DNA of 64,000 bases from Vibrio japonicus. Its GTDB lineage: Bacteria > Pseudomonadota > Gammaproteobacteria > Enterobacterales > Vibrionaceae. Within the stretch, counting starts at the first letter, position 1; each line of letters opens with the position of its first letter. Positions 41,297-54,373 of the stretch are shown here, one piece after another. A program made the translations under genes and the position numbers. The stretch is from contig NZ_CP102096.1 of assembly GCF_024582835.1 (NCBI RefSeq), positions 496,001 through 560,000 on the forward strand. Reading direction: 5' to 3'. The notes beneath the pieces were generated by a model. The model saw only the letters and a list, made by a program, of their open reading frames with translations. It ran no database searches and had not been told where the DNA came from.

Positions 41297-41752
41297 ATGA
41301 CTGGTTTAGAAAGACAACTTACTGAAATGCTTGAAGCTCCGGTAGCGGCATCAGGTTATGAGTTAGTTGGATTAGAATTTATTCGCGCAGGCGAGCATTC
41401 AACGCTACGTATCTATATTGACCATGAGAATGGCATCACAGTCGATGACTGTGCAGAGGTTAGCCGTCAGGTTAGCGCTGTTATGGACGTTGAAGATCCA
41501 ATCACTGTGGCTTACAACCTAGAAGTGTCTTCTCCAGGCCTAGAAAGACCACTTTTCAAAGCAGCACACTATGAACAATTTATTGGTCACGAGGTAAGCA
41601 TCGTTTTGAAAATGGCTGTTGGCAACCGTCGCAAGTGGAAAGGTACGATCCACTCTGTTGAAGGTGAAACAGTAACAGTTACTGTTGAAGGTAACCAAGA
41701 AGAGTTTGCTCTAAGCAACATTTCAAAAGCTAACCTAATCCCTAAGTTTTAA
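41297..41752 (+). CDS. rimP: Ribosome maturation factor RimP
   Basis: Needed for maturation of the 30S subunit. The 151 residues match the E. coli length. The N-terminal domain has [23 protein letters not shown] and [18 protein letters not shown], and the C-terminal Sm-like domain begins near SPGLERPLF. First gene of the rimP-nusA-infB-rbfA-truB operon. Confidence 0.96.
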   Translation: MTGLERQLTEMLEAPVAASGYELVGLEFIRAGEHSTLRIYIDHENGITVDDCAEVSRQVSAVMDVEDPITVAYNLEVSSPGLERPLFKAAHYEQFIGHEVSIVLKMAVGNRRKWKGTIHSVEGETVTVTVEGNQEEFALSNISKANLIPKF

Positions 41753-41776
41753 GCAGAGTCTTAGAGGCTATTTAAA

Positions 41777-43264
41777 ATGAGTAAAGAAATTTTAGCGGTA
41801 GCGGAAGCGGTATCGAACGAAAAAGCGGTACCTCGTGAGCGAATCTTTGAAGCATTAGAAATCGCACTAGCTACATCTACTAAGAAAAAGTACGAGATTG
41901 AAATCGATGTACGTGTAGAGATCGATCGCAAAACTGGCGAATTTGAGACTTACCGTCGTTGGTTGGTTGTAGAAGACGTTGAGCACCCAACAAAAGAGAT
42001 TTCTCTAGAAGCGGCTCAATATGAAGATGATTCAGTTGAGCTAGGCGATTACGTAGAAGACCAAATCGAGTCAGTAACGTTTGACCGTATTACGACTCAA
42101 ACAGCAAAGCAAGTGATCGTACAAAAAGTACGTGAAGCAGAGCGTGCACAAATCGTAGAACAGTTCATCGACAACGAAGGTGAGCTAGTTACTGGTGTGG
42201 TTAAGAAAGTTAACCGTGACACAGTGGTGCTAGACCTAGGTAACAACGCAGAAGCGGTAATCCTACGTGATGACCAACTTCCACGCGAAAACTTCCGTCC
42301 GGGCGACCGTGTACGTGGTCTTCTATACCGCGTTGCTCCAGAAGCTCGTGGCTTCCAGCTATTCATTACTCGTTCTAAACCAGAAATGTTGGCTGAACTA
42401 TTCCGTGTTGAAGTGCCAGAAATCGCTGAAGAGATCATCGAGCTGAAAGGTGCTGCACGCGATCCTGGTTCACGCGCTAAAATTGCAGTTAAGACTAACG
42501 ACAAACGTATCGACCCTGTAGGTGCGTGTGTGGGTATGCGTGGTGCACGTGTACAAGCTGTATCTGGTGAGCTTGGTGGCGAGCGTATCGATATTGTTCT
42601 GTGGGACGATAACCCAGCACAATTCGTAATTAATGCAATGGCTCCTGCAGATGTTGCTTCTATCATCGTTGATGAAGACGCTCATGCAATGGACATCGCA
42701 GTAGAAGCTGACAACCTAGCACAAGCGATTGGTCGTAACGGTCAAAACGTACGTCTTGCTTCACAACTAACAGGTTGGGAACTGAACGTAATGACTGTGG
42801 CGGATCTGCAAAAGAAACACGCTGAAGAATCTCAGGCTTCTATCGAAAACTTCATGAAGTACCTAGATATTGAGGAAGACTTTGCTCAACTTCTAGTTGA
42901 AGAAGGTTTCTCTACTCTTGAAGAAGTTGCCTACGTTCCGGTTAACGAATTACTAGAAGTAGATGGTCTGAATGAAGACTTAATCGAAGAGCTACGTAGC
43001 CGTGCGAAAGAAGCTCTAACCACGATCGCTCTTGCTAAAGAAGAGTCATTCGAAGGTGCAGAGCCAGCTGAAGACCTGCTTTCTTTAGAAGGTCTAGAGC
43101 GTGAAATGGCATACAAATTGGCAGCAAAAGGTGTAGCAACACTAGAAGACTTAGCTGACCAAGGTATTGATGATTTAGAAGGTATTGAAGGTCTAACCGA
43201 AGAGCGCGCTGGTGAGCTTATCATGGCTGCTCGCAACATTTGTTGGTTCGGCGAAGACGCATAA
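41777..43264 (+). CDS. nusA: Transcription termination/antitermination factor NusA
   Basis: Binds RNA polymerase and controls pausing, termination and antitermination. The 495 residues equal E. coli NusA. Domains in order: N-terminal RNAP-binding (about 1-125), S1 (about 135-200, [19 protein letters not shown]), KH1 and KH2 (about 200-345, [12 protein letters not shown] and [13 protein letters not shown]), and two acidic repeats (about 350-495). AGAGG precedes the ATG. The infB ribosome site starts just after its stop. Confidence 0.98.
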   Translation: MSKEILAVAEAVSNEKAVPRERIFEALEIALATSTKKKYEIEIDVRVEIDRKTGEFETYRRWLVVEDVEHPTKEISLEAAQYEDDSVELGDYVEDQIESVTFDRITTQTAKQVIVQKVREAERAQIVEQFIDNEGELVTGVVKKVNRDTVVLDLGNNAEAVILRDDQLPRENFRPGDRVRGLLYRVAPEARGFQLFITRSKPEMLAELFRVEVPEIAEEIIELKGAARDPGSRAKIAVKTNDKRIDPVGACVGMRGARVQAVSGELGGERIDIVLWDDNPAQFVINAMAPADVASIIVDEDAHAMDIAVEADNLAQAIGRNGQNVRLASQLTGWELNVMTVADLQKKHAEESQASIENFMKYLDIEEDFAQLLVEEGFSTLEEVAYVPVNELLEVDGLNEDLIEELRSRAKEALTTIALAKEESFEGAEPAEDLLSLEGLEREMAYKLAAKGVATLEDLADQGIDDLEGIEGLTEERAGELIMAARNICWFGEDA

Positions 43265-43287
43265 TTTTTCAGCAAGGAGGAAGCGGC

Positions 43288-45996
43288 ATGACACAAATGA
43301 CTGTAAAAGCATTAAGTGAAGAAATTGGTACACCAGTGGACCGCTTAGTTGAACAACTTGCTGATGCTGGTATGAAAAAAGCGAGTAATGATCAGATTTC
43401 AGAAGATGAAAAACAGCAACTTCTGACACATCTTAAGAAAGAGCACGGCGATAACTCAGGTGACGCCGAGCCTACTCGCTTGACTCTGCAACGTAAGACT
43501 CGTAGTACACTTAGTGTAAATGCTGGTGGCGGCAAGAGTAAGAATGTTCAGGTTGAAGTGCGCAAGAAACGTACCTACGTGAAGCGCAGTGCAATCGAAG
43601 ACGAAGCAAAACGTGAAGCTGAAGACGCGGCAAAACGTGAAGCTGAAGACGCGGCAAAACGTGAAGCTGAAGAAGTGGCAAAACGTGAAGCTGAAGAAGC
43701 AGCAAAACGTGAAGCTGAAGAAGCAGTGAAACGCGAAGCTGAAGAAAAAGCGAAACGCGAAGCAGAAGAAAAAGCTAAGCGTAACGTGGACGAGAAAGTT
43801 ACACGTGATGCGGAAAAAGCAAAACGTGAAGCTGAAGAAAAATCAAAGCAAGAAGCAGCGCGAAAAGAGGCCGACGAGCTTAAACGTCGTCAGGAAGAAG
43901 AAGCTAAACGTAAAGCTGAAGAGGAAAGTCAGCGCAAGCTTGAAGAAGCGCGCGAATTGGCTGAGAAGAATAAAGAGCGTTGGTCTGCTGCAGAAGAGAA
44001 AAAGGGTGATATGGAAGATACAGATTACCATGTAACGACTTCACAATATGCACGTGAAGCCGAAGATGAAGCAGATCGTCGTGAAGAAGGTGGTCGCCGT
44101 AAGAAGAAGAAAGCAGCTTCTTCTAAAAGCAATGAGCAAAACCAGGGTGGCCGTAACTCACGTCCTGGCAGAGCTCGTAAAGGTAAGCTAGCGAAGCCAT
44201 CTTCAATGCAACAAGCATTCGACAAGACTGCTGCAGTAGCAAAAGCTGATGTTGTAATCGGTGAAACCATTGTGGTTTCTGAGCTTGCAAACAAGATGTC
44301 TGTTAAAGCAACAGAAGTTATCAAAGCGATGATGAAGATGGGCGCTATGGCGACTATCAACCAAGTGATTGACCAAGAAACGGCACAATTGATTGCTGAA
44401 GAAATGGGTCACAAGGTAATTATTCGTAAAGAGAACGAGCTAGAAGAAGCGGTACTAAGCGACCGTGATAGCGACGCAGAAGCAATGCCACGTGCACCAG
44501 TTGTTACCATCATGGGGCACGTTGACCACGGTAAAACATCGACGCTTGACTACATTCGTCGTACACACGTTGCATCTGGCGAAGCGGGTGGTATTACACA
44601 GCACATCGGTGCTTACCACGTTGAAACTGACAATGGCATGATCACGTTCCTTGATACTCCAGGACACGCGGCGTTTACTGCAATGCGTGCTCGTGGTGCT
44701 CAGGCAACAGATATCGTTGTACTTGTTGTAGCGGCAGACGATGGCGTGATGCCACAAACAATCGAAGCTATCCAGCACGCGAAAGCGGCAGGCGTACCTC
44801 TGATTGTTGCTGTGAACAAGATCGATAAAGAAGATGCGAACCCAGACAACGTTAAGAACGAGCTAGCTCAATACGACGTTATTCCTGAGGAGTGGGGCGG
44901 TGAGAACATGTTTGTTCACATCTCTGCGAAACAGGGTACTAACATCGATGGTCTTCTAGAAGCTATTTTGCTTCAATCAGAAGTTCTAGAGCTGACTGCT
45001 GTTGCTGATGGTATGGCGTCTGGTGTGGTTGTTGAATCTCGTCTTGATAAAGGTCGCGGTCCAGTTGCTACAGTACTTGTTCAATCAGGTACACTACGCA
45101 AGGGTGACATCGTACTTTGTGGTCAAGAGTACGGCCGTGTTCGTGCAATGCGCGATGAACTAGGTCAAGAGATCACTGAAGCAGGTCCATCTATCCCAGT
45201 AGAGATCCTAGGTCTTTCTGGTGTGCCTTCTTCAGGTGACGAAGCGACAGTTGTACGTGACGAGCGTAAAGCGCGTGAAGTTGCAAACTACCGTGCAGGT
45301 AAGTTCCGTGAAGTTAAACTAGCTCGTCAGCAGAAATCTAAGCTAGAGAACATGTTCTCTAACATGGCTGCTGGTGAAGTTGCTGAACTAAACGTAGTAC
45401 TGAAAGCTGACGTACAGGGTTCTGTGGAAGCAATCTCTGACTCACTACTGAAACTATCTACTGACGAAGTTAAAGTTAACATCGTTGGTTCTGGTGTTGG
45501 TGGTATCACAGAGACTGATGCAGTACTTGCTGAAGCTTCAAACGCAATCATCCTTGGCTTTAACGTTCGTGCTGATGCATCTGCTCGTCGTGCGATTGAA
45601 ACTGCAAGTGTTGATCTACGTTACTACTCAATCATCTACCAGCTAATCGACGAAGTTAAACAAGCGATGGGCGGTATGCTTGCTCCAGAATTCAAGCAAG
45701 AGATCATTGGTCTTGCTGAGGTTCGTGACGTGTTTAAGTCACCGAAACTGGGTGCAATCGCAGGTTGTATGGTTACTGAAGGTCTGATTAAGCGTAACAA
45801 CCCAATTCGCGTTCTACGTGACAACGTTGTTATCTACGAAGGTGAACTAGAGTCACTACGTCGCTTTAAAGATGACGTTCAAGAAGTTAAAAATGGTTAC
45901 GAGTGTGGTATCGGCGTTAAGAACTACAACGACGTTCGCGTAGGCGACCAGATCGAAGTATTCGAAATCGTTGAAATCAAACGTACTCTAGACTAA
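43288..45996 (+). CDS. infB: Translation initiation factor IF-2
   Basis: GTPase that brings initiator tRNA to the 30S subunit. The 902-residue product starts at ATG 43288, preceded by AAGGAGG. A short N-terminal IF2_N domain is followed by a long charged helix rich in Lys-Arg-Glu-Ala (about residues 105-235) that includes a 24-bp tandem repeat. A second IF2_N domain is near 330. The G domain follows (GHVDHGKTS near 411-419; DTPGH near 457; NKID near 512), with domains II-IV to the end. The charged helix varies in length among relatives. Antisense frames across it are artefacts of the repeat. Confidence 0.97.
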   Translation: MTQMTVKALSEEIGTPVDRLVEQLADAGMKKASNDQISEDEKQQLLTHLKKEHGDNSGDAEPTRLTLQRKTRSTLSVNAGGGKSKNVQVEVRKKRTYVKRSAIEDEAKREAEDAAKREAEDAAKREAEEVAKREAEEAAKREAEEAVKREAEEKAKREAEEKAKRNVDEKVTRDAEKAKREAEEKSKQEAARKEADELKRRQEEEAKRKAEEESQRKLEEARELAEKNKERWSAAEEKKGDMEDTDYHVTTSQYAREAEDEADRREEGGRRKKKKAASSKSNEQNQGGRNSRPGRARKGKLAKPSSMQQAFDKTAAVAKADVVIGETIVVSELANKMSVKATEVIKAMMKMGAMATINQVIDQETAQLIAEEMGHKVIIRKENELEEAVLSDRDSDAEAMPRAPVVTIMGHVDHGKTSTLDYIRRTHVASGEAGGITQHIGAYHVETDNGMITFLDTPGHAAFTAMRARGAQATDIVVLVVAADDGVMPQTIEAIQHAKAAGVPLIVAVNKIDKEDANPDNVKNELAQYDVIPEEWGGENMFVHISAKQGTNIDGLLEAILLQSEVLELTAVADGMASGVVVESRLDKGRGPVATVLVQSGTLRKGDIVLCGQEYGRVRAMRDELGQEITEAGPSIPVEILGLSGVPSSGDEATVVRDERKAREVANYRAGKFREVKLARQQKSKLENMFSNMAAGEVAELNVVLKADVQGSVEAISDSLLKLSTDEVKVNIVGSGVGGITETDAVLAEASNAIILGFNVRADASARRAIETASVDLRYYSIIYQLIDEVKQAMGGMLAPEFKQEIIGLAEVRDVFKSPKLGAIAGCMVTEGLIKRNNPIRVLRDNVVIYEGELESLRRFKDDVQEVKNGYECGIGVKNYNDVRVGDQIEVFEIVEIKRTLD
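43606..43797 (+). repeat. 24-bp coding repeat in infB
   Basis: Units starting GCAAAACGTGAAGCTGAAGA occur at 43606, 43630 and 43654 and continue in degenerating form to about 43797. They encode copies of an 8-residue unit A-K-R-E-A-E-(D/E)-(A/E). The first units are identical in DNA, which indicates recent expansion; the later ones have drifted at third positions. Confidence 0.85.
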
Positions 45997-46058
45997 TTGA
46001 CTAAAATTACTCACGATGTCTGATAAAGATTAAGTGGTAATTGGTTGTTGAATACACC

Positions 46059-46087
46059 ATGGGGGGCTGGGTTGACCATCCCCCCAT
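46059..46087 (+). promoter_or_regulatory. Hairpin between infB and rbfA
   Basis: ATGGGGGG pairs perfectly with CCCCCCAT across a 13-base loop, 63 bases after the infB stop and 24 bases before rbfA. No T run follows, so it is more likely an mRNA processing or stability element than a terminator. Confidence 0.5.
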
Positions 46088-46110
46088 TCTTTCTATTTGT
46101 GAGAAAAGAT

Positions 46111-46506
46111 ATGTCAAAAGAATTTAGCCGCACGCAGCGCGTAGCACAGCAGCTGCAAAAAGAATTGGCGATGATCCTGCAACGTGAAGTGCGTGATTCT
46201 CGTCTTGGTATGGTAACGATCTCTGATGTTGAGGTCTCTCGTGACCTTGCTTACGCGAAAGTATTTGTGACTTTCCTATGCGTGGGTGAGCAAACGCCAG
46301 AGTCTTGTCTGGAAGCGTTACGCGAGCATGAAGTACACATCCGTATGATGCTAGGTAAGCGTATTCGTCTACGCCTGACGCCAGAAATTCGTTTCTACTA
46401 TGACAACACTTTGGTTGAAGGTATGCGTATGTCTAACCTTGTGACTGAAATTGTGCAGACTGATAAACAGAAGCAGAAAGATTCTGGCCGTGAGGACGAG
46501 GAATAA
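46111..46506 (+). CDS. rbfA: Ribosome-binding factor A
   Basis: Cold-shock-linked factor for 16S rRNA 5'-end maturation on the 30S subunit. The 131 residues have the KH-like fold: [20 protein letters not shown], then [14 protein letters not shown] near residue 46. A frame opens upstream at 46045, but ATG 46111 matches the family and follows GTGAGAAAA. The stop overlaps the truB start by one base (TAATG). Confidence 0.95.
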   Translation: MSKEFSRTQRVAQQLQKELAMILQREVRDSRLGMVTISDVEVSRDLAYAKVFVTFLCVGEQTPESCLEALREHEVHIRMMLGKRIRLRLTPEIRFYYDNTLVEGMRMSNLVTEIVQTDKQKQKDSGREDEE

Positions 46507-47444
46507 TGGCTCGTCGTCGTAAAGGTCGTCCTATCGATGGTGTGATCCTTCTGGATAAACCTACCGGGATTTCATCTAACGACGCACTGCAAAAAGTAAA
46601 GCGTATTTACTTTGCTGAAAAAGCAGGTCATACCGGTGCACTTGACCCGTTGGCGACTGGCATGTTGCCAATCTGTCTTGGTGAAGCGACCAAATTTTCG
46701 CAGTTTTTGCTCGATTCAGATAAACGCTACCGAGTGATCGCTAAGCTAGGCGAACGCACCAATACGTCAGATTCAGATGGTGAAGTGGTAGAAACACGTC
46801 CAATTGATGTGGATCTTGCTAAGCTAGAGGCGTGCATCGATAAGTTCCGAGGTGAATCGGATCAAATCCCGTCGATGTTCTCGGCGCTGAAATACCAAGG
46901 TAAGCCACTTTATGAGTACGCTCGCCAAGGTATTGAAGTACCGCGTGAATCACGCAAAATCACCGTTTACGAAATCGTACTGCATCGTTTTGAAGGCGAT
47001 GAAGTTGAAATGGAAGTACACTGCTCAAAAGGTACTTACATTCGTACAATCGTCGACGATTTAGGTGAGATGCTGGGTTGTGGTGCTCACGTGACTATGC
47101 TGCGCCGTACTGCGGTTGCTAAGTATCCGTATGAGAAAATGGTCACGTTAGAGCAACTGAACGAGTTGTTAGAGCAAGCGCATCGTGAAGAAAAAGCGCC
47201 GCGCGAATTGCTTGACCCACTTCTGATGCCGATGGATAGCGCGGTTGAAGATCTTCCTGAAGTGAACCTGATCCCTGATTTGGCAAACATGGTTCAACAT
47301 GGTCAGCCAGTGCAGGTGTTTGGTGCTCCAACAGAAGGCCCTGTTCGCTTGACAATGGGTGAAGAAAAGCTGTTTATCGGTGTGGGAGAGATGAACGATG
47401 ACGGTAAGATCGCACCAAAGCGACTTGTTGTATTTCGTGACTAA
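46506..47444 (+). CDS. truB: tRNA pseudouridine(55) synthase TruB
   Basis: Makes pseudouridine 55 in the T loop of tRNAs. The 312 residues match E. coli TruB (314). The catalytic aspartate is in [14 protein letters not shown] near residue 48, with [14 protein letters not shown] near residue 13 and the motif [14 protein letters not shown] near 174. Start coupled to rbfA. A terminator follows; rpsO, the next gene in E. coli, is not here. Confidence 0.97.
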   Translation: MARRRKGRPIDGVILLDKPTGISSNDALQKVKRIYFAEKAGHTGALDPLATGMLPICLGEATKFSQFLLDSDKRYRVIAKLGERTNTSDSDGEVVETRPIDVDLAKLEACIDKFRGESDQIPSMFSALKYQGKPLYEYARQGIEVPRESRKITVYEIVLHRFEGDEVEMEVHCSKGTYIRTIVDDLGEMLGCGAHVTMLRRTAVAKYPYEKMVTLEQLNELLEQAHREEKAPRELLDPLLMPMDSAVEDLPEVNLIPDLANMVQHGQPVQVFGAPTEGPVRLTMGEEKLFIGVGEMNDDGKIAPKRLVVFRD

Positions 47445-47465
47445 CACGCCCTAATGATAAGTATT

Positions 47466-47497
47466 AAAAACCGAAGCATTTGCTTCGGTTTTTTTAT
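47466..47497. terminator. Terminator after truB
   Basis: Stem AAAAACCGAAGC with GCTTCGGTTTTT around a 4-base loop with T runs on both strands. It separates truB from the convergent DUF1499 gene. Confidence 0.92.
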
Positions 47498-47499
47498 GT

Positions 47500-47928
47500 T
47501 TACTCAATTAAATCTTGATCGCTCAATAGTGCTCTAAGCTGCTCGGTGCGCTTACGGTTGACACCAAAATCGGAGTATCCGACGCGGGACTCTGAACGTA
47601 CGATAAGCTGCCCATCATGGATACGCAGCTCTAAGTCATCAACAAAGCGCATGATTTTGGATGTACATTCAATGCGTAAATAACCGTTGTCCTTTACTGC
47701 AGTTTTCGCTCCAGGAAGTTGCAGAGCTGCTAGTTCTATTTTGTCGATATTGGCATCGTGAGTCAGACTGAAAGGGGCAAGTGCAAATTGTTCACGGCTG
47801 TCTTGTGTTGAGACACAGTTTGGTTTGTCGCCACAAGGTGTCATAGTGCGGTCGGTCATAGTTGATACTCCTTGGCTACAGGCGGTGAGTGCAAACAATG
47901 AAAGAGCGAGGAGAGCGGGTCGTTTCAT
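47500..47928 (-). CDS. DUF1499 lipoprotein
   Basis: Function unknown. The 142-residue product has a lipoprotein signal (MKRPALLALSLFALTAC, lipidated Cys17). The mature part has the DUF1499 features PCGDKPNCVSTQ, then a strand pair IECTSKIMRFVDDLELRI and SRVGYSDFGVNRKRTEQLR. No Asp follows the lipidated Cys (the next residue is Ser), so outer-membrane sorting is likely by the usual rule. The start at 47928 is preceded by AAGGA. It stands alone between the truB terminator and gltD. Confidence 0.85.
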   Translation of the reverse strand: MKRPALLALSLFALTACSQGVSTMTDRTMTPCGDKPNCVSTQDSREQFALAPFSLTHDANIDKIELAALQLPGAKTAVKDNGYLRIECTSKIMRFVDDLELRIHDGQLIVRSESRVGYSDFGVNRKRTEQLRALLSDQDLIE

Positions 47929-47990
47929 CACGTAGTCCTTATTCTGGTTTAGCCTTATTATAGAGTGCAACTCTGTTAAGAGATCAAATA

Positions 47991-48019
47991 AAAAGGCTGA
48001 TGTATGCGCATCAGCCTTT
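47991..48019 (-). terminator. Terminator of the first GOGAT operon
   Basis: An 11-bp stem (AAAGGCTGATG with CATCAGCCTTT) reads on the minus strand into TTTTTATTT, 26 bases after the gltD stop. Confidence 0.85.
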
Positions 48020-48044
48020 GTAACGTATTGGTTATCTTGATGGT

Positions 48045-49460
<1,416 letters not shown>

Positions 49461-49477
49461 TCAGACATCCTCCATGA

Positions 49478-52400
49478 TTACTGTGCTTGAACGCGTAGTT
49501 CTGCTGCGCTACGACTTTGATGACCTAATAGCGTATTGAGATCCGCTGCTTTCGGTTTCACCAGATAGAACTTTGGAATCCATTCATCAAAGTTCGCGAG
49601 TATTTTTTCTGCGTGTGAAGAGCCTGTTTCGTCAAGGTGCTCTGCAATTAGTCCACGCAAATGTTCTTGATGTATATATAGGTCAGACAGTGAAATGGCT
49701 TCTACGGATTCATTGTTTGTGCGACCTTGGAAGTCTTCATTTTGGTCCAATACATAAGCAAAACCGCCAGTCATACCAGCACCAAAGTTAACGCCTGTGG
49801 CACCAAGAATGGCGACGATTCCGCCTGTCATGTATTCGCATGCATTGTCACCCGCACCTTCGATCACGGTGATAGTGCCAGAGTTACGCACGCCAAATCG
49901 TTCACCTGCCGTGCCTGCAGCAAACAGTTTGCCGCCGGTCGCACCGTACAAGCAGGTGTTACCAATAATGGTGGCTTCATTACATTTGAACGCAGTACCG
50001 AGGTGAGGCTTGATAACTATCTTACCGCCAGCCATGCCTTTACCAACGTAGTCATTCGCATCGCCAGTCAGGTAAAGCTCTACGCCACCCGCGTTCCATA
50101 CACCGAATGACTGACCAGCAGTACCGTCAAGGTGGATTTTAATGGGCGATGCAGCCATACCTTGGTTGCCGTAACGTTTGGCAATTTCACCTGAAAGGCG
50201 TGCACCAACAGAACGGTCAGTGTTGATGACTTTGTAGAAGAAACTTGCTGACTGACGCGCTTCAACTGACGCTAAGGCATCTTCAACGATTTTATGATTG
50301 AGTTCCGCTTTATCAAACGGATGGTTTGGCTCTGTCCAGAATAGAGGGTGACCTTCTGGCGAAACAGGTGCTTCGAGAATATTAGATAAGTCGAGCTTAG
50401 ATTGCTTCGCCGTCATGCCGTTTACAGTTTCAAGCAGGTCGGTTCGGCCAATTAAGTCGGTGAGTTTTTCTACCCCTAGCTCCGCCAGTAATTCGCGAAC
50501 TTCTTCCGCAATACCCGTAAAGTAGTTAATCACCATTTCAGGCAAGCCTTTAAAGAACTCTTTACGCAACGTTTCATCTTGTGTTGCAACACCCGTTGCA
50601 CAGTTGTTCAGGTGGCAAATTCGCAGGAATTTACATCCCATCGCTACCATTGGAGCAGTACCAAAACCGAAACTTTCTGCGCCCAGAATCGCGCCTTTTA
50701 CTACGTCTAGGCCAGTTTTTAATCCACCATCAACCTGAAGGCGGATTTTATGCCTTAGCCCGTTGGCAACCAGAGCTTGCTGGGTTTCTGCTAAACCAAG
50801 TTCCCACGGACAGCCTGCGTATTTAACCGAGGTCAGCGGGCTTGCGGCTGTACCACCATCGTAACCTGAGATAGTGATAAGATCGGCGTATGCTTTAGCA
50901 ACACCAGTCGCTATCGTACCGACGCCTGGTTCAGATACCAATTTCACAGAGACTAGAGCATCAGGGTTAACTTGCTTCAAATCGAAAATCAGCTGAGCCA
51001 AGTCTTCGATAGAATAAATGTCGTGGTGCGGCGGAGGTGAAATTAATGTCACACCTTGCACTGAATAGCGTAGCTTCGCGATCTCGGCAGTGACTTTATG
51101 GCCAGGCAGCTGACCACCTTCGCCCGGTTTTGCACCTTGAGCGACTTTAATCTGTAACACGTCGGCGTTAGTCAAGTAGTGAGGCGTCACCCCAAAACGG
51201 CCAGAAGCGATCTGCTTAATACGTGAGTTGCGCTCAGTACCGAAACGGCGTGGATCTTCGCCACCTTCACCAGAGTTAGAGTAACCACCTAAACGGTTCA
51301 TCGCCATCGCCAAGGCTTCGTGAGCTTCAGGGCTTAACGCACCAATCGACATGGCTGCCGAGTCAAAGCGTTTGAATAATTCCGTAGTAGGTTCGATCTT
51401 TTCTAAAGGCAGTGGATTGTCTGACTTTTTGAGTGCCATCATATCGCGCAGCATTGCGATAGGGCGCTGGTTAACTTGTTCAGCGAAATGTTTATAGTCA
51501 GAGATGTCGCCTGATTTCACCGCCGTTTGTAATGTGCCTACCACATCTGGGTTATAGGCGTGGTACTCACCGCCGTGAACATATTTGAGTAAGCCACCAT
51601 GTTCAATCGCTTTGCGTTTCGCCCACGCTTTGCGAGATAAGTTGTACAGATCTTGTTGGAAGTCTTCAAAGCCTGCACCTTGAATACGAGTGGTGACACC
51701 TGTAAAGCAGAGGTCAACGACTTCTTGACTCAGTCCCACCGCTTCAAAGAGTTGAGAGCATCGGTATGAAGCAACGGTAGAGATGCCCATTTTGGACATG
51801 ATTTTATACAGACCTTTGTTGATACCGTATTGGTAGTTCTGCATTACATCGCGGTAACTCTTACCCAAAGCCCCATCGTCAATGAGCTTACTGAGTGCTT
51901 CATAGGCAAGATATGGATAGACAGCGGTTGCACCAAAGCCTAGAAGTACAGCAAATTGGTGAGGATCGCGCGCGGTTGCGGTTTCAACGATGATGTTTGC
52001 ATCGCATCGTAAGTTTTCTTCAGCTAAGCGAGTTTGAACCGCACCGACTGCCATCGCAGCAGGAATAGGCAATTTACCTTTCACGAGAGCGCGGTCTGAC
52101 AGTACAACTAAGACGGTTCCTTCACGGACAACCTGAGTCGCCAGATCACATAAGTCGTCAATGGCTTGTTTGAGGTCTTTCTCATTTGGATCATAATTGA
52201 TGTCGAGAATCGTATTACGATAGTGTTCATCAGCCAGTTCCAGCAGTTGTTGCATGTCTGAATATAGAAGAACGGGTGAATCGAACGTCACTCGATGTGC
52301 GTGACCGTCGGTTTCGCAAAATACGTTCATTTCCTGGCCGATACTTGTCGCAAGTGACATCACATGCATTTCACGCAAAGGATCGATAGGCGGGTTCGTG

Positions 52401-53941
52401 ACCTGAGCGAATTTCTGACGGAAATAGTCTGTCACTAAACGCTCTTTAGAAGACAGGACTGCCATTGGGGTATCGTCACCCATTGAGCCGACCGCTTCTT
52501 GTCCCATATCACCAAGAACGCGCAATACCTGATCGACCTCTTCGTTCGTCATCGCAAACTGCTTTTGGTAGGTATTGAGCAGATCGGTATCAAAGCTTCG
52601 TTCACCCACTTGCTCGTCAGGTAGGTCTCTAAATGGCGTTAGCTTGTGAACATTATTCTCCATCCACTCTCGGTATGGATGTCGACCTTTAAGATCATTG
52701 TCAATTTCACTTGATTGCCAGAGTTTGCCACGTCGGGTATCAATCACGAGAAGTTCACCCGGTCCCACTCGGCCTTTTTCTGCTACTTCATCTGGGGCGT
52801 AATCCCAAATGCCTACTTCGGACGCGAGTGTGATCAGCTTGTCTTTTGTTATGACATAGCGAGCAGGGCGAAGACCATTCCTATCTAGGTTACACGCAGC
52901 GTAGCGACCGTCTGATAAAACAATACCGGCAGGCCCATCCCAAGGCTCCATGTGTTTTGAGTTGAAATCGTAAAACGCTCGCAAGTCGGGGTCCATATCT
53001 GGGTGATTTTGCCAAGCAGGCGGAACCAGCATACGCATCGCTCGGAATACGTCCATACCCCCAGCCAAGAACAGATCGAGCATGTTATCTAAGCTCGACG
53101 AGTCCGAGCCGGTTTCGTTCACAAATGGAGCGGCTGTTTGTAAGTCTGGTAACAGCGGAGATGAAAACTTATAAGCTCTAGCTCGCGCCCATTGGCGGTT
53201 ACCTTCGATGGTATTGATTTCACCGTTGTGCGCCAAATAACGGAACGGTTGCGCCAATGGCCAACGAGGCTGAGTGTTGGTTGAAAAACGCTGGTGGAAC
53301 AAGCAGATAGCTGATTCCATGCGTAAGTCAGCCAAATCAAGATAGAAGCGCGGTAAGTCGGCTGGCATACACAGGCCTTTATAGACAAGAACCTGAGTTG
53401 AAAGGCTACAAATGTAGAAATCTTTATCTTCTGTGATTTGTTTTTCAATGCGTCGACGTGCGATGTACAAACGGCGTTCAATATCACGCTCACGCCATCC
53501 TGCAGGAGCAGAAATAAAAACTTGTTGGATGTTTGGTAAGGAATTTAGAGCGATAGGACCTAAAACATCGGCATTGGTTGGGACATCTCGCCAACCTGCA
53601 ACGGTCAGAGTTTCTTTAGCTAACTCTTTGTTGATAATGTCTTTTGATGATTGCGCCTTGACTGGATTTGGGCTGAAGAAAATCATACCTACGGCGTATT
53701 GTTTACCTAGGTTGAAACCGTTTTCTTCCGCGATAAGGCGTAAATATGAGTCGGGCTTTTGTAGTAACAGACCACAGCCATCACCGGTTTTACCGTCCGC
53801 TGCGATACCGCCACGGTGGGTCATTCGATCGAGTGCTGAGATTGCTGTACGGACCAGTTTATGGCTTGGTTCACCTTCCATGTGAGCAATCAAACCAAAT
53901 CCACAGTTATCTTTCTCAAGGCTTGGATTATAAAGAGCCAT
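49478..53941 (-). CDS. gltB: Glutamate synthase large subunit, first copy (E. coli-like)
   Basis: Makes two glutamates from glutamine and 2-oxoglutarate. The 1487-residue product has an N-terminal Ntn amidotransferase whose nucleophile is Cys13 in DNCGFGL, after a 12-residue propeptide when the start at 53941 (MALYNPS, preceded by AGGGAG) is used. The FMN/2-oxoglutarate domain has [14 protein letters not shown] and [18 protein letters not shown]. The cluster cysteines are in [15 protein letters not shown]. The C-terminal beta-helix is GITVTVEGA-like glycine-rich sequence. It is close to E. coli GltB in sequence. One oddity: the usual GGTGASP loop reads GGTAASP. gltD follows. Confidence 0.96.
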   Translation of the reverse strand: MALYNPSLEKDNCGFGLIAHMEGEPSHKLVRTAISALDRMTHRGGIAADGKTGDGCGLLLQKPDSYLRLIAEENGFNLGKQYAVGMIFFSPNPVKAQSSKDIINKELAKETLTVAGWRDVPTNADVLGPIALNSLPNIQQVFISAPAGWRERDIERRLYIARRRIEKQITEDKDFYICSLSTQVLVYKGLCMPADLPRFYLDLADLRMESAICLFHQRFSTNTQPRWPLAQPFRYLAHNGEINTIEGNRQWARARAYKFSSPLLPDLQTAAPFVNETGSDSSSLDNMLDLFLAGGMDVFRAMRMLVPPAWQNHPDMDPDLRAFYDFNSKHMEPWDGPAGIVLSDGRYAACNLDRNGLRPARYVITKDKLITLASEVGIWDYAPDEVAEKGRVGPGELLVIDTRRGKLWQSSEIDNDLKGRHPYREWMENNVHKLTPFRDLPDEQVGERSFDTDLLNTYQKQFAMTNEEVDQVLRVLGDMGQEAVGSMGDDTPMAVLSSKERLVTDYFRQKFAQVTNPPIDPLREMHVMSLATSIGQEMNVFCETDGHAHRVTFDSPVLLYSDMQQLLELADEHYRNTILDINYDPNEKDLKQAIDDLCDLATQVVREGTVLVVLSDRALVKGKLPIPAAMAVGAVQTRLAEENLRCDANIIVETATARDPHQFAVLLGFGATAVYPYLAYEALSKLIDDGALGKSYRDVMQNYQYGINKGLYKIMSKMGISTVASYRCSQLFEAVGLSQEVVDLCFTGVTTRIQGAGFEDFQQDLYNLSRKAWAKRKAIEHGGLLKYVHGGEYHAYNPDVVGTLQTAVKSGDISDYKHFAEQVNQRPIAMLRDMMALKKSDNPLPLEKIEPTTELFKRFDSAAMSIGALSPEAHEALAMAMNRLGGYSNSGEGGEDPRRFGTERNSRIKQIASGRFGVTPHYLTNADVLQIKVAQGAKPGEGGQLPGHKVTAEIAKLRYSVQGVTLISPPPHHDIYSIEDLAQLIFDLKQVNPDALVSVKLVSEPGVGTIATGVAKAYADLITISGYDGGTAASPLTSVKYAGCPWELGLAETQQALVANGLRHKIRLQVDGGLKTGLDVVKGAILGAESFGFGTAPMVAMGCKFLRICHLNNCATGVATQDETLRKEFFKGLPEMVINYFTGIAEEVRELLAELGVEKLTDLIGRTDLLETVNGMTAKQSKLDLSNILEAPVSPEGHPLFWTEPNHPFDKAELNHKIVEDALASVEARQSASFFYKVINTDRSVGARLSGEIAKRYGNQGMAASPIKIHLDGTAGQSFGVWNAGGVELYLTGDANDYVGKGMAGGKIVIKPHLGTAFKCNEATIIGNTCLYGATGGKLFAAGTAGERFGVRNSGTITVIEGAGDNACEYMTGGIVAILGATGVNFGAGMTGGFAYVLDQNEDFQGRTNNESVEAISLSDLYIHQEHLRGLIAEHLDETGSSHAEKILANFDEWIPKFYLVKPKAADLNTLLGHQSRSAAELRVQAQ

Positions 53942-54056
53942 TGCAATTCTCCCTTTGCTTCGCTGTCTTCCAGACAGTACTACCAACATCAAAAGGGTTG
54001 GTATGTATGACTAACTATGCTTCTTAATCGTTACATTCTGCTTAAAGATGCAAAAA

Positions 54057-54130
54057 ATACGTTGTTATAGTTTTGTTAGATTAGACGAAATCATTTTCAT
54101 CGATTTCACAACGTATAGCTTATTGTGAAA
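54057..54130 (-). promoter_or_regulatory. Clustered inverted repeats upstream of gltB
   Basis: Three overlapping dyads occur: ATACGTTGT with ACAACGTAT (54057 and 54108), GAAATC with GATTTC (54087 and 54102), and TTTCACAA with TTGTGAAA (54104 and 54123). They lie 116-189 bases before the gltB start. Control by a regulator such as Lrp, ArgR or CRP would fit what is known of E. coli gltB, but no consensus match is good enough to name one. Confidence 0.45.
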
Positions 54131-54261
54131 AAGGTCAAGTTTTTGGTGAATCATCGCGTTAATATAGAGTTTACCAACTAATGCTCTGTTAAAAATGTTT
54201 TAAATCATATGGATAGGTTTTTTGTTGTTACAGTTTTGAAAACTTTCATCACCAGATAAAC

Positions 54262-54289
54262 AAAAAAGGCCAGCGTATTGTGCTGGCCA
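54262..54289 (-). terminator. Terminator of the second GOGAT operon
   Basis: On the minus strand the stem GGCCAGC with GCTGGCC (7-base loop) is followed by TTTTTTGTTT. It lies about 85 bases after the second gltD stop. Confidence 0.85.
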
Positions 54290-54326
54290 AATGAAAAAGT
54301 TTGGAAGGAATGATTATTTATATAAC

Positions 54327-54366
54327 ATCACCCAGAATCATACGGGGTTGTGTGATTCCGGGTGAT
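54327..54366 (-). promoter_or_regulatory. Long hairpin after second gltD
   Basis: A 14-bp stem with one mismatch (ATCACCCAGAATCA with TGATTCCGGGTGAT) and a 12-base loop, starting 8 bases after the stop codon. It has no T run and precedes the true terminator, so it may protect the mRNA 3' end. Confidence 0.5.
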
Positions 54367-54373
54367 ACGGGTA

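Larger units (their letters stand above)
53942..54373. other. Intergenic region between the two GOGAT operons
   Basis: A 432-base AT-rich gap. It holds the gltB promoter region with clustered inverted repeats (54057-54130), a terminator for the upstream operon (54262-54289) and a hairpin directly after the second gltD (54327-54366). No ORF with coding character was seen. Confidence 0.7.

Noticed and set aside
43511..43705. Minus-strand ORF with a Leu-Gln-Leu-His-Val-Leu-Pro repeat.
   Set aside because: It is the antisense of the 24-bp repeat inside infB. The repeat pattern comes from the sense codons, and infB is certain.
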